The translations under genes were made by a program, and so were the position numbers. Below, piece by piece: positions 1 to 7,164 of a stretch of DNA of 13,579 bases (within the stretch, counting starts at the first letter, position 1; every line of letters begins with the position of its first letter). The stretch comes from Aquincola sp. Its GTDB lineage: Bacteria; Pseudomonadota; Gammaproteobacteria; Burkholderiales; Burkholderiaceae_C. Under the pieces are notes generated by a model, which did not search any database, had not been told where the DNA came from, and saw only the letters and a program-made list of their open reading frames with translations. The DNA lies in NCBI GenBank assembly GCA_029884035.1, contig JAOUIM010000047.1, forward strand, positions 1 to 13,579, written 5' to 3'.

Positions 1-498
1 CGCGCCGAGAACGTGCTCGAGGACCTGGCCGAGTTGTTTCGCGTCGCGCTTGAGCAGGACGGCAGCGCGCGCGGCAGCAGCAGTGTCACGCTGGCCGACG
101 AGATCGAACTGGCGCGTCGCTACCTCGCGATCGAGTCGCTGCGATTCGGCGAACGCCTGCAATTGCAGTGGCAGCTCGACCCAGCGGCCGACGCGGCACG
201 GCTGCCGCCGCTGGTGCTGCAGCCGCTGCTGGAGAACGCGGTGCGCCATGGCATCGAGCCGGCCGAAGGCGGCGGTGCGGTGCGCGTGCGCACGCGCGCC
301 CACCTCGGGCGTGCCGAGATCGTGATCGACAACACGCTGCCGGGCCAGGCCACGCCCAACCCGGGCCATGGTCTGGCACTGGCCAACGTGCGCGAACGTC
401 TGCGCCTGCTGCACGACCTCGACGCCCAGTTCGACGCCGCGCCCAAGGGGGAGCGCTTCCGCGTGCGAATCGTCGTGCCGATCGGGGAAGGCGTGTGA
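1..498 (+). CDS. LytS/AlgZ-type sensor histidine kinase, 3' end only
   Basis: This is the C-terminal part of a membrane sensor kinase of the LytS/YehU/AlgZ type (His_kinase family plus HATPase); its start, membrane region and phospho-acceptor histidine lie before the window. The reading frame is open from base 1 to the TGA at 496-498. Visible motifs are a stretch typical of the dimerisation region (LADEIELARRYLAIESLRFG), the ATP-binding N-box LLENAVRHG (about 215-245) and a G-box-like GHGLALANVRERL (about 364-402), followed by the closing beta strands RFRVRIVVP. The usual G-box in this family reads GxGLGLxN; here the second glycine is alanine. The gene overlaps the next one by 4 bases (GTGA), so the two are almost certainly co-translated as a kinase/regulator pair. 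The family is clear; the signal sensed cannot be read from this fragment. Confidence 0.93.
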   Translation, partial: RAENVLEDLAELFRVALEQDGSARGSSSVTLADEIELARRYLAIESLRFGERLQLQWQLDPAADAARLPPLVLQPLLENAVRHGIEPAEGGGAVRVRTRAHLGRAEIVIDNTLPGQATPNPGHGLALANVRERLRLLHDLDAQFDAAPKGERFRVRIVVPIGEGV

Positions 499-1268
499 AC
501 CTGTTGCGGATACTCGTCGTCGACGACGAGGCGCTGGCGCGCAGCCGCCTGGCGCAGCTGGTGCGCGAGTGTGCCGATCCGCGCTGCGAGGTGGTGGGCG
601 AATGCGCCAGTGCGCGCCAGGCGGCCGACTGGCTGCGCGAGCACGAGGCCGATGCGGTGCTGCTCGACATCCAGATGCCCGGCGCACCGGGCACCGCACT
701 GGCCGCCGAGCTGCAACGACGCGAGAGGCCGCCGGCGGTCGTGTTCGTGACCGCCCATGGCGAACACGCATTGACGGCCTTCGACCTCGACGCGACCGAC
801 TATCTGACGAAGCCGGTCAAGCGCGAGCGCCTCGCCGCCGCACTGCAGCGCGCCGCGCGCCGAGCGCCCGCCCGCGATGCGGCGGCCGAAGGCAGTGGAC
901 CGGTGATCGTGGTCAGCGAGCGCGGCCGCGTCGTGCGCGTGCCGATCGCCGAAGTGCTGTACCTGCGCGCGGAGCTCAAGTACGTGACGCTTCGCACCGC
1001 CGCACGCAGCTACGTGCTCGACGACTCGCTGACGGACCTCGAGCAGCGGCTGGGCGAGCGTGTGATGCGCATCCACCGCAACACACTGGTGGCGCGCGCG
1101 GCGGTGCGCGCGCTGGAGCGTCGCAAGCTCGCGAATGCGACAGAGGCCGACGAGGAGGGCGAAGCTGCCGAAGCCGGCTGGGCGGTGCAGGTCGCCGCGA
1201 CCGGCGAATGGCTTGCCGTGTCGCGGCGCCAGGCCGGCGCGGTACGCGAGGCGATCGAAAAGGCGTGA
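495..1268 (+). CDS. AlgR/LytTR-family response regulator
   Basis: 257-residue DNA-binding response regulator, partner of the upstream AlgZ-like kinase. The receiver domain spans about residues 4-120, with acidic pair D10-D11, phospho-acceptor D58 (LLDIQMPG), switch T86 (FVTAHGEHAL) and K106 (YLTKPV). A LytTR DNA-binding domain follows at about 140-255 (EVLYLRAELKYVTL, RIHRNTLVAR, LAVSRRQ). An acidic stretch, TEADEEGEAAEAG, sits near the end of the LytTR domain. The GTG start at 495 is chosen because it gives the normal receiver N-terminus and the 4-base GTGA overlap with the kinase stop. In Pseudomonas the AlgZ/AlgR pair is directly followed by hemC and hemD; here ppc lies between, in reverse orientation. 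The target genes are unknown. Function beyond 'AlgR-like regulator' is inference. Confidence 0.94.
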   Translation: MNLLRILVVDDEALARSRLAQLVRECADPRCEVVGECASARQAADWLREHEADAVLLDIQMPGAPGTALAAELQRRERPPAVVFVTAHGEHALTAFDLDATDYLTKPVKRERLAAALQRAARRAPARDAAAEGSGPVIVVSERGRVVRVPIAEVLYLRAELKYVTLRTAARSYVLDDSLTDLEQRLGERVMRIHRNTLVARAAVRALERRKLANATEADEEGEAAEAGWAVQVAATGEWLAVSRRQAGAVREAIEKA

Positions 1269-1320
1269 ACGCTGGTGCGGTGCGGCCGGTGCCTTGCGCA
1301 CGCGGTCGCCGGCTCGCCGG

Positions 1321-4131
1321 TCATCCCGTATTGCGCAGCCCTGCCGCGATGCCGTTGATCGAGATGTGGATGCCGCGCTCGACACGTTCGGCCGCGGGGT
1401 CGTGCGCCCGCTGCGAGCGGTGGCGCCGCATCAATTCGACCTGGAGGTGGTTGAGCGGGTCGAGATAGGGGAAGCGGTGCTCGATCGAGCGCGCCAGTGC
1501 CGGGTTGGTGGCCAGACGGTGCGGCTCCCCGGTGACCAGCGAGAGCATCTCGCCGGCCTTGTGCCACTCGGCCTGCACGGCGGTGAAGATGCGCTTGGCC
1601 AGCTTCCTGTCCGTCACGAGTTCGACATAGCGCGCGGCGATGCGCAGGTCGCTCTTGGCCAGGACCATGTCGAGGTTGGACAGCAAGGTGCGGAAGAACG
1701 GCCATTGCTTGTGCATCTTGCGCAGCAGCGCCAGCCGTTCCTTGCGCCTGGCGGGCGAATCTCCCAGCCACTGCTCGATCGCCGTGCCGAAGCCGGCCCA
1801 CCCCGGCAGTGCGACGCGGCATTGCCCCCACGAGAAGCCCCAGGGGATCGCGCGCAGGTCCTCGATGCGGCGGCCGGCCTTGCGTGACGCGGGCCGCGAG
1901 CCGATGTTGAGCTCGGCGATCTCGCGGATCGGCGTGGCCTCGAAGAAGTAGTCGGTGAACCCCGGTGTGTCGTAGACGAGCGACCGGTACGCGGCGAAGC
2001 TCAGGTTGCTGATCTCGGCGGCCGCCTCGAGAAAAGCCTTCGGCGCCGTCTTGGTCGGATGCAGCAATGTCGCCTCGAGCGTGGCCGCCACCAGCGTTTC
2101 CAGGTTGCGCCTGCCGATATCGGGATGCGCGTACTTGGAGGCGATCACCTCGCCCTGTTCGGTCAGGCGGATCTGGCCGTTCACCGTGCCCGGCGGTTGC
2201 GCGAGGATGGCCTGGTAGCTCGGGCCGCCACCGCGGCCCACGGTGCCGCCACGGCCGTGGAACAGGCGCAGCTTCAGACCATGCTCGCGTTCCAGCGGGG
2301 CGAACAGGCCCACCAGTGCGGTCTCGGCACGGTACAGCTCCCAGTTGCTGGTGAAGAAGCCGCCGTCCTTGTTGCTGTCGCTGTAGCCGAGCATGATCTC
2401 CTGCTCGGGGTGCTCGCCCAGCTTGCTGCGCACCATCATCGGCAGCACGCCGGGCAGCGCGTAGTAGGCGCGCATGATCGGTTCGGCCTGGCGCAGGTCC
2501 TCGATCGTCTCGAACAGCGGTACGACGATCAGGTCGGCCACCGCGTCATCGTCTAGCGTGCCGCGCAAGAGGCCGCATTCCTTGTGCAGCAGCAGCACCT
2601 CGAGCAGGTCGCTTGCGTCCTCGGTGTGCGAGATGATGTAGTGGCGGATCGCGTGCCGTCCGTAGCGCGCGAGAGCTTCGCGCGCGGCATCGAACACGGC
2701 GAGTTCGTCGCGCGAAGCCTCGCTGTAGCCGTGCCCGATCACGCGCAGTGGCCGCGCGTCGTTGAGCAGTTGCATCAGCAGCCGGCGCTTGTCGGCCTCG
2801 GCCAGCGCGCCGTAGTCGCGCTCGATGCGCGCCGTGGCCAGCAGCTCGGCGACCACCGCCTCGTGGCGGTCGGAGTTCTGGCGCAGGTCGATCGTCGCGA
2901 GGTGGAAGCCAAACACCTGTACCGCGCGCATCAAGGGGGCCAGGCGCGGCGCGATCAGCGAGCTGGCGTGGTGGAAGTGCAGCGAGGCCTCGATCGTTCG
3001 CAGGTCGGCGATGAACGCCTCCGCACACGCGTAGGGCTCCTGCGGCGCCACGGCATGGCGCAGCGCCTCGGTGCCGGTCAGGTGGTGCAGGGTGGCCGCC
3101 AGGCGCGCGTAGATGCCGATCAGCGCACGGCGATAGGGTTCGTCCTCGCGATGGGGGCTGCGATCGGGCGAGCGCGCGGCCAGTGCGCTCATCTCGGGCG
3201 TCACCGGGGCCAGCGTCTGCGAGATCGACAACTCGGCACCCAGCATGTGCACCTCGGTCAGGTAATGGCGCAGGGCGACCTCCGCCTGCCGCGCCAGCGC
3301 CAGCGCGAGGGTGGCCGCGCCGACGTTCGGATTGCCATCGCGGTCGCCGCCGATCCAGTGGCCCATGCGCAGGAACGCCGGCACCGAGTGGCCGTGCAGC
3401 GCCCGCTCGACGTCGCGGTACAGGCGCGGCACCTCGCGCAGGAAGGTCGAGTGGTAGTACGACAGCGCGTTCTCGATCTCGTCGCCCACGGTGAGCTTGA
3501 CCGGCCGCAGCATCCGCGTCTGCCACAACTGGGTCACGCGCGCACGAAGCAGCGCCTCGTTGTCGGCGCGTTCGCGCTCGGTGGCCAGGCGGTCACGCTC
3601 GCCCACCAGCTCGGCGACGGCGCGCTCGGCGTCGAGGATGCTCTTTCGCTGTACTTCGGTCGGGTGCGCGGTCAGCACCGGGCTGATGTGCGACTGCGCC
3701 AGCGTGGCCGCGATCTCGCCCGCGCGCAGGCCGGCGTCGAACAGGCGCTCGATGGTCATCGCGAGCGAGCCTTCCTGCAGGTGGCCCTCGCGCTCGTGCA
3801 CCTCGCGGCGGCGCACATGGTGGCGGTCCTCGGCGATGTTGGCCAGGTGCGAGAAGTAGCTGAAGGCGCGGATCACGCTGACCGTCTGGTCGCCCGACAG
3901 GTTCTTCAGCAGGCGGTCGAGCACGCGGCCCGCCGACGCATCGCGCTTGAGCCGATACGCCACCGAGAGCTGGCGCACACGCTCGATCAACTCGAAGGCC
4001 TCGGTGCCTTCCTGTTCGCGGATCACGTCGCCGAGGATGCGGCCGAGCAGCCGGATGTCGTCCATCAGCGGCCGGTTCTTCTCGGCGGCGTCGCGGTGCG
4101 CGTCGCGGGGGACGGGTCGGGTGCGGGGCAT
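1321..4131 (-). CDS. ppc: phosphoenolpyruvate carboxylase
   Basis: 936-residue cytoplasmic enzyme that adds bicarbonate to PEP to give oxaloacetate and phosphate, refilling the TCA cycle. Catalytic motifs are all present: TAHPTE (H156), GGDRDGNP (261-268), YSDSNKDGG (583-591, K588), FHGRGGTVGRGGGP (about 624-637, H625 and R627), QGEVI (659-663) and the C-terminal NTG. By alignment with the E. coli enzyme, the four residues that bind the inhibitor aspartate appear conserved (R627, K826, R886, N934 for R587, K773, R832, N881), so feedback inhibition by aspartate or malate is expected. Length is slightly above E. coli's 883. The ATG at 4131 is supported by an AGGAA Shine-Dalgarno about 8 bases upstream; a longer frame continuing antisense through hemC is spurious. 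It converges on the AlgR-like gene (52-base gap with no convincing terminator) and diverges from hemC. Confidence 0.98.
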   Translation of the reverse strand: MPRTRPVPRDAHRDAAEKNRPLMDDIRLLGRILGDVIREQEGTEAFELIERVRQLSVAYRLKRDASAGRVLDRLLKNLSGDQTVSVIRAFSYFSHLANIAEDRHHVRRREVHEREGHLQEGSLAMTIERLFDAGLRAGEIAATLAQSHISPVLTAHPTEVQRKSILDAERAVAELVGERDRLATERERADNEALLRARVTQLWQTRMLRPVKLTVGDEIENALSYYHSTFLREVPRLYRDVERALHGHSVPAFLRMGHWIGGDRDGNPNVGAATLALALARQAEVALRHYLTEVHMLGAELSISQTLAPVTPEMSALAARSPDRSPHREDEPYRRALIGIYARLAATLHHLTGTEALRHAVAPQEPYACAEAFIADLRTIEASLHFHHASSLIAPRLAPLMRAVQVFGFHLATIDLRQNSDRHEAVVAELLATARIERDYGALAEADKRRLLMQLLNDARPLRVIGHGYSEASRDELAVFDAAREALARYGRHAIRHYIISHTEDASDLLEVLLLHKECGLLRGTLDDDAVADLIVVPLFETIEDLRQAEPIMRAYYALPGVLPMMVRSKLGEHPEQEIMLGYSDSNKDGGFFTSNWELYRAETALVGLFAPLEREHGLKLRLFHGRGGTVGRGGGPSYQAILAQPPGTVNGQIRLTEQGEVIASKYAHPDIGRRNLETLVAATLEATLLHPTKTAPKAFLEAAAEISNLSFAAYRSLVYDTPGFTDYFFEATPIREIAELNIGSRPASRKAGRRIEDLRAIPWGFSWGQCRVALPGWAGFGTAIEQWLGDSPARRKERLALLRKMHKQWPFFRTLLSNLDMVLAKSDLRIAARYVELVTDRKLAKRIFTAVQAEWHKAGEMLSLVTGEPHRLATNPALARSIEHRFPYLDPLNHLQVELMRRHRSQRAHDPAAERVERGIHISINGIAAGLRNTG

Positions 4132-4156
4132 CGCGGGTTCCTGCGGGATTCGAGGT

Positions 4157-4169
4157 GTAACGCGGTTAC
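4157..4169. repeat. 13-bp inverted repeat, possible operator between ppc and hemC
   Basis: GTAAC-gcg-GTTAC is a perfect 5-bp inverted repeat in the 84-base ppc/hemC divergent gap. It sits 26-38 bases before the ppc start codon and about 47 bases before that of hemC, just downstream of the predicted ppc transcription start. It could be a repressor site or a small hairpin in the ppc leader. The symmetry is seen directly; a regulatory role is inference. Confidence 0.35.
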
Positions 4170-4179
4170 GTGATCGGAT

Positions 4180-4209
4180 GTTATCAATGACGGGTGGGCA
4201 CTCGATAAT
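4180..4209. promoter_or_regulatory. overlapping divergent promoters for hemC (+) and ppc (-)
   Basis: On the plus strand TTATCA (4181-4186), a 17-bp spacer and GATAAT (4204-4209) match a sigma-70 promoter with 4/6 and 5/6 agreement; transcription would start at about 4215-4217, on the hemC start codon itself. On the minus strand TTATCG (4208-4203), a 17-bp spacer and GATAAC (4185-4180) form a weaker promoter (3/6 and 4/6) for ppc, giving a leader of about 42 bases. The two occupy the same DNA because TTATC and GATAA are inverted copies. Sequence matches are direct; activity is predicted. Confidence 0.5.
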
Positions 4210-4215
4210 CGCGCC

Positions 4216-5166
4216 ATGACTTCTTCGCTCACCGGCCGCAAGCTCGTGATCGCCACCCGCGAGAGCCGCCTCGCCCTGTGGCAAGCAAGACATGTGCAAG
4301 CGTTGCTGGCCGAGCGCTTCGGGCCGATCGGCGTGCAGGTGGAACTGCTGGGCATGACCACGCGCGGCGACGAGATCCTGGACCGCACGCTGTCGAAGGT
4401 GGGCGGCAAGGGCCTGTTCGTCAAGGAGCTCGAGGTCGCGCTCGAGGAGCGGCGCGCCGATCTCGCGGTGCACTCGCTCAAGGACGTGCCGATGGATCTG
4501 CCAGCGGCCTTCGTGCTCGCGGCGGTGCTCGACCGGGAGGACCCGCGCGATGCCTTCGTGTCGAACCATTTCGCCTCGCTGGCCGCGCTGCCGCAGGGCG
4601 CCCGAGTGGGGACGTCGAGCCTGCGCCGCGTCGTGCAGCTGGCCGCCTTGCGCCCCGACCTCGTGGTCGAGCCGTTGCGCGGCAATCTCGACACGCGATT
4701 GCGCAAGCTCGACGAAGGGCAGTACGACGCGATCGTGCTCGCCGCCGCCGGGCTTGTGCGGCTGGGCCTCGCATCGCGCATCCGGGCACGCTTCGACGCC
4801 TCGCAGATGCTGCCTGCGGCCGGCCAGGGCGCACTGGGCATCGAGGTGCGCGCCGATGACACGGCGCTGCGCGAGGCACTCGCCGGCCTGATCGACCTGC
4901 CGACCTGGTTCGCAGTGCATGCCGAACGCGCGGTCTCGCGCGGCCTCGGCGGCAGCTGCTCGGTGCCGCTGGCCGCCCATGCCCGGTGGCAGGGCGGCAC
5001 ATTGCACCTGCATACCGCGCTCGGGGATGCGCGAGCGCCGGCCCGCACGCTGCTGCAGGCGCAGGCCGCTGGTGCGGTGAGCGACGCTGCGGCTGCCGAA
5101 GCGCTGGGTGTGCAGGCGGTGGCCACGCTGCGCGCTCTGGGCGCCGCCGACTACCTCGAGGCCTGA
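4216..5166 (+). CDS. hemC: porphobilinogen deaminase (hydroxymethylbilane synthase)
   Basis: 316-residue cytoplasmic enzyme that joins four porphobilinogen units into hydroxymethylbilane, substrate of HemD. Family motifs occur in order: IATRESRLALWQ (12-23), the catalytic aspartate in HSLKDVP (D90, equivalent to E. coli D84), GTSSLRR (132-138), RGNLDTRL (155-162) and the cofactor signature ERAVSRGLGGSCSVPLA (237-253), whose C248 carries the dipyrromethane cofactor. Length is normal for the family. The ATG at 4216 gives the standard N-terminus, but there is no Shine-Dalgarno before it, and a good -10 box ends 6 bases upstream, so the transcript may be leaderless. It heads a plus-strand hem block, with hemD following after 9 bases. 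Confidence 0.98.
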   Translation: MTSSLTGRKLVIATRESRLALWQARHVQALLAERFGPIGVQVELLGMTTRGDEILDRTLSKVGGKGLFVKELEVALEERRADLAVHSLKDVPMDLPAAFVLAAVLDREDPRDAFVSNHFASLAALPQGARVGTSSLRRVVQLAALRPDLVVEPLRGNLDTRLRKLDEGQYDAIVLAAAGLVRLGLASRIRARFDASQMLPAAGQGALGIEVRADDTALREALAGLIDLPTWFAVHAERAVSRGLGGSCSVPLAAHARWQGGTLHLHTALGDARAPARTLLQAQAAGAVSDAAAAEALGVQAVATLRALGAADYLEA

Positions 5167-5175
5167 TCGGTCTTC

Positions 5176-5967
5176 ATGGCCCTGCGTGTCATCGTCACGC
5201 GGCCGGCGGCCCAGGCGCGCGGCTGGATCGAGCGCCTTCGCGCGCGGGGCATCGACGCGGTGGCGTTGCCGCTGCTGGAGATCAGCGCCGCTGCCGATAC
5301 CGGCGCGATGACCGACGCCTGGCACAGCCTGGACAGGTTTGCCCTCGCCATGTTCGTGAGCCCCAACGCCGTGACGCACTTCTTTGCGGCCCGGCCCGCA
5401 GGGGCCGCATGGCCGGAGGACCTGCGCGCCGCCGCGACGGGCCCGGGGACGGTCGATGCCCTCGTCGCGGCAGGTGTGCCGCGCGCGCTTTGTGTGGCGC
5501 CCGTCGCGCCACCGTTCGACTCGACCGCGCTGTGGGACCGTCTGCGCGACGAGGACTGGAGCTCGCGAGCGGTGCTCGTCGTGCGTGGCGACGGTGGCCG
5601 CGAGGAGTTCGCCCGGGCGCTCGCCGGGGCCGGCGGGACCGTGCGGTGGGTCACCGCCTACCGCCGCAGCGCACCGCAATGGAGCGATCACGAGCGTTCG
5701 CTGTGCGAGGCCGCGCTTGCCGCGCCCGACGAGCACCTGTGGTTGCTGTCGAGCGGCGAGGCGTTGGGGCACCTGGTCGCGCTGGCGCCCGGCGCGCAAT
5801 GGGGTGCATCGCAGGCGATCGCCTCGCATGCGCGGATCGCCGAGAAGGCGCGCGCGCTGGGGTTCGGCCGTGTCACCGAGGTGCCGCCGACGCTCGATGC
5901 GGTAGTGGCTGTGGTGGCGGACCATGAGCGGCCGCAGGGGCGCTTCGTACAATCGTCGTCACCTTGA
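5176..5967 (+). CDS. hemD: uroporphyrinogen-III synthase
   Basis: 263-residue enzyme that closes hydroxymethylbilane with inversion of ring D to give uroporphyrinogen III, the branch point to heme, siroheme and cobalamin. HemD proteins are poorly conserved; recognisable features are the N-terminal VIVTRP, the MFVSPNAV strand-turn (59-66), a GPGT turn (89-92), VVRGDGGREEFARAL (135-149), VTAYRR (159-164) and LLSSGEAL (190-197). These fit the two-lobed fold. The ATG at 5176 is 9 bases after the hemC stop, with a weak GAGG 14 bases upstream, so translation may be coupled to hemC. Its TGA overlaps the TTG start of hemX by 4 bases. In some relatives HemD and HemX are one fused protein; here they are separate. 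Identity rests on motifs plus position. Confidence 0.95.
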   Translation: MALRVIVTRPAAQARGWIERLRARGIDAVALPLLEISAAADTGAMTDAWHSLDRFALAMFVSPNAVTHFFAARPAGAAWPEDLRAAATGPGTVDALVAAGVPRALCVAPVAPPFDSTALWDRLRDEDWSSRAVLVVRGDGGREEFARALAGAGGTVRWVTAYRRSAPQWSDHERSLCEAALAAPDEHLWLLSSGEALGHLVALAPGAQWGASQAIASHARIAEKARALGFGRVTEVPPTLDAVVAVVADHERPQGRFVQSSSP

Positions 5968-7067
5968 GCGCTCCCGAGAACGACGTCACGCCTGCGCCAT
6001 CGGCAATTGCTGCGCCCGCGGCGGTGCCGACGCGGCGCCGACTCGTCCTCTGGGTGACAGTGGCGGCGGTGGGCGTGACGGCGATCGCGCTCGCGATGGC
6101 CTGGGACACGCAACGCCGCGTCAAGCAACTCGAACGCGAACTGGTGCAGCGCCAGGACGCGAGCCAGCGTGACGCCGCGGAGGCTCGCGCGGCCGCGCGC
6201 GGTGCGCAGGACATGGCGCGCGACGCCTCAGCCAAGGCGGCCTTGCTCGAGGCGCGGGTGGCCGAGGCCGCGATGCAGCGCTCGCAGGTCGAGGAGCTGC
6301 TGCAGTCGGTGGCGCGGTCACGCGACGAGAACGTGTTAGCCGACGTCGAGGCAGCGATCCGCATGGCCGTGCAACAGAGTGCGATCACCGGCAGCGCCGA
6401 GCCGCTGGCGGCGACGCTCAAGCAGGCCGAAGAGCGCCTCGCGCGGATCAACCAACCGCGCCTGGAGCGCGTGCGGCGCGCAGTTGCGCATGACCTTGAG
6501 CGCGTCAAGGCGCAAGGCTCGGTCGACATCTCCGCGCTGACTTTGCGCCTGGACGAGGCGGTGCGGATGGTCGACGAACTGCCTCTGGTCGCAGTGGCGG
6601 CGCCCGATGCGCGGGCGAAGCCGGCGGCGGCGAGCGCGAAGTCACCAGTGTCGACCGCTTCCGCGGCCAGCGCGGCCGCGGAAGCTTGGACTGCACGCGC
6701 ATCGGCGTGGTGGCGCCACGCTGCAGCGGCCGTTGGCGACGAGTTGCGCTCGCTCGTGCGCGTGACGCGCATCGAGCACGGCGACAGCGCGTTGATCGCG
6801 CCCGACCAGCAGTTCTTCGTTCGCGAGAACCTGAAGTTGCGCCTGCTGAATGCGCGCCTCGCGCTCTTCGCGCGGCAGTTCGAGATCGCGCAGGCCGACC
6901 TGCGTGAGGCCTCGACCACGCTCGACCGCTACTTCGACCGTACGTCCCGGCGCGTGGTCGCCACCTCCGAGATGCTGCGACAGGTCGGCGCGCAGGCGCG
7001 CCAGACCATCCTTCCCCGCCCCGACGAAACGCTCGCGGCGCTGACTGCGGCGGCTGCGGCGAGATGA
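5964..7067 (+). CDS. hemX: HemX-family membrane-anchored coiled-coil protein
   Basis: 367-residue inner-membrane protein of the HemX family. It is often labelled uroporphyrin-III C-methyltransferase, but it has no SAM-binding methyltransferase motif; its true role in tetrapyrrole synthesis is not settled. Visible: a short Pro/Ala-rich cytoplasmic N-terminus, one membrane helix at about 27-47 (LVLWVTVAAVGVTAIALAM), a long coiled coil at about 50-120, a helical region with AIRMAVQQSAITGS and KQAEERLARI (130-162), an Ala/Ser linker at about 210-245, and the conserved C-terminal part with LVRVTRIE, PDQQFFVRENLKLRLLNARLALFARQ (280-305) and LDRYFD. The TTG start at 5964 overlaps the hemD stop (TTGA); an in-frame stop lies just upstream, so no longer start exists. 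The linker DNA contains a perfect 12-bp hairpin (6657-6685). Confidence 0.9.
   Translation: MSAPENDVTPAPSAIAAPAAVPTRRRLVLWVTVAAVGVTAIALAMAWDTQRRVKQLERELVQRQDASQRDAAEARAAARGAQDMARDASAKAALLEARVAEAAMQRSQVEELLQSVARSRDENVLADVEAAIRMAVQQSAITGSAEPLAATLKQAEERLARINQPRLERVRRAVAHDLERVKAQGSVDISALTLRLDEAVRMVDELPLVAVAAPDARAKPAAASAKSPVSTASAASAAAEAWTARASAWWRHAAAAVGDELRSLVRVTRIEHGDSALIAPDQQFFVRENLKLRLLNARLALFARQFEIAQADLREASTTLDRYFDRTSRRVVATSEMLRQVGAQARQTILPRPDETLAALTAAAAAR
6657..6685. repeat. perfect 12-bp inverted repeat inside hemX
   Basis: GCTTCCGCGGCC (6657-6668) and GGCCGCGGAAGC (6674-6685) are exact reverse complements separated by 5 bases (AGCGC). The hairpin lies in codons 232-241, encoding the Ala/Ser linker. 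It would form a very stable stem in hemX mRNA. No T-run follows, so it is not a standard intrinsic terminator. The structure is seen directly; any role is unknown. Confidence 0.75.
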
Positions 7068-7164
7068 GAGCACCCCGCTCTCTGCGCTCGCGCCGCCCGA
7101 GGTGGATCGCAGACCACCCGGCATCGACCCGACGCGGACCCGTCAAGGCCTCCGATCTGCGCCG

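Noticed and set aside
1269..1320. Possible two-way terminator between the AlgR-like gene and ppc
   Set aside because: Only short GC-rich partial pairings (such as GCCGG with CCGGC across 19 bases) and no T-runs are seen; not strong enough to call.
120..1385. 421-codon minus-strand frame opposite the AlgZ/AlgR-like genes
   Set aside because: Composition is typical of an antisense shadow, and both plus-strand genes have clear domains.
2584..4173. 529-codon open frame antisense to ppc
   Set aside because: Its translation is a shadow of the GC-rich ppc codons (His/Arg/Gln-rich, no family motif), and ppc on the other strand carries every catalytic motif.
4132..5952. Upstream extension of the ppc frame through hemC and hemD, to over 1500 codons
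   Set aside because: It lies antisense to two motif-complete genes. The ppc start at 4131 has a Shine-Dalgarno and the family-typical N-terminus; the extension is low-complexity.
5964..7067. hemX as a uroporphyrinogen-III methyltransferase
   Set aside because: There is no SAM-binding GAGPG-type motif or methyltransferase fold signature; the protein is one membrane helix plus coiled coil, so the common database label is misleading.
7102..7164. GTG start for hemY 63 bases upstream
   Set aside because: It would place a charged, proline-rich stretch before the N-terminal membrane helix that normally begins HemY.
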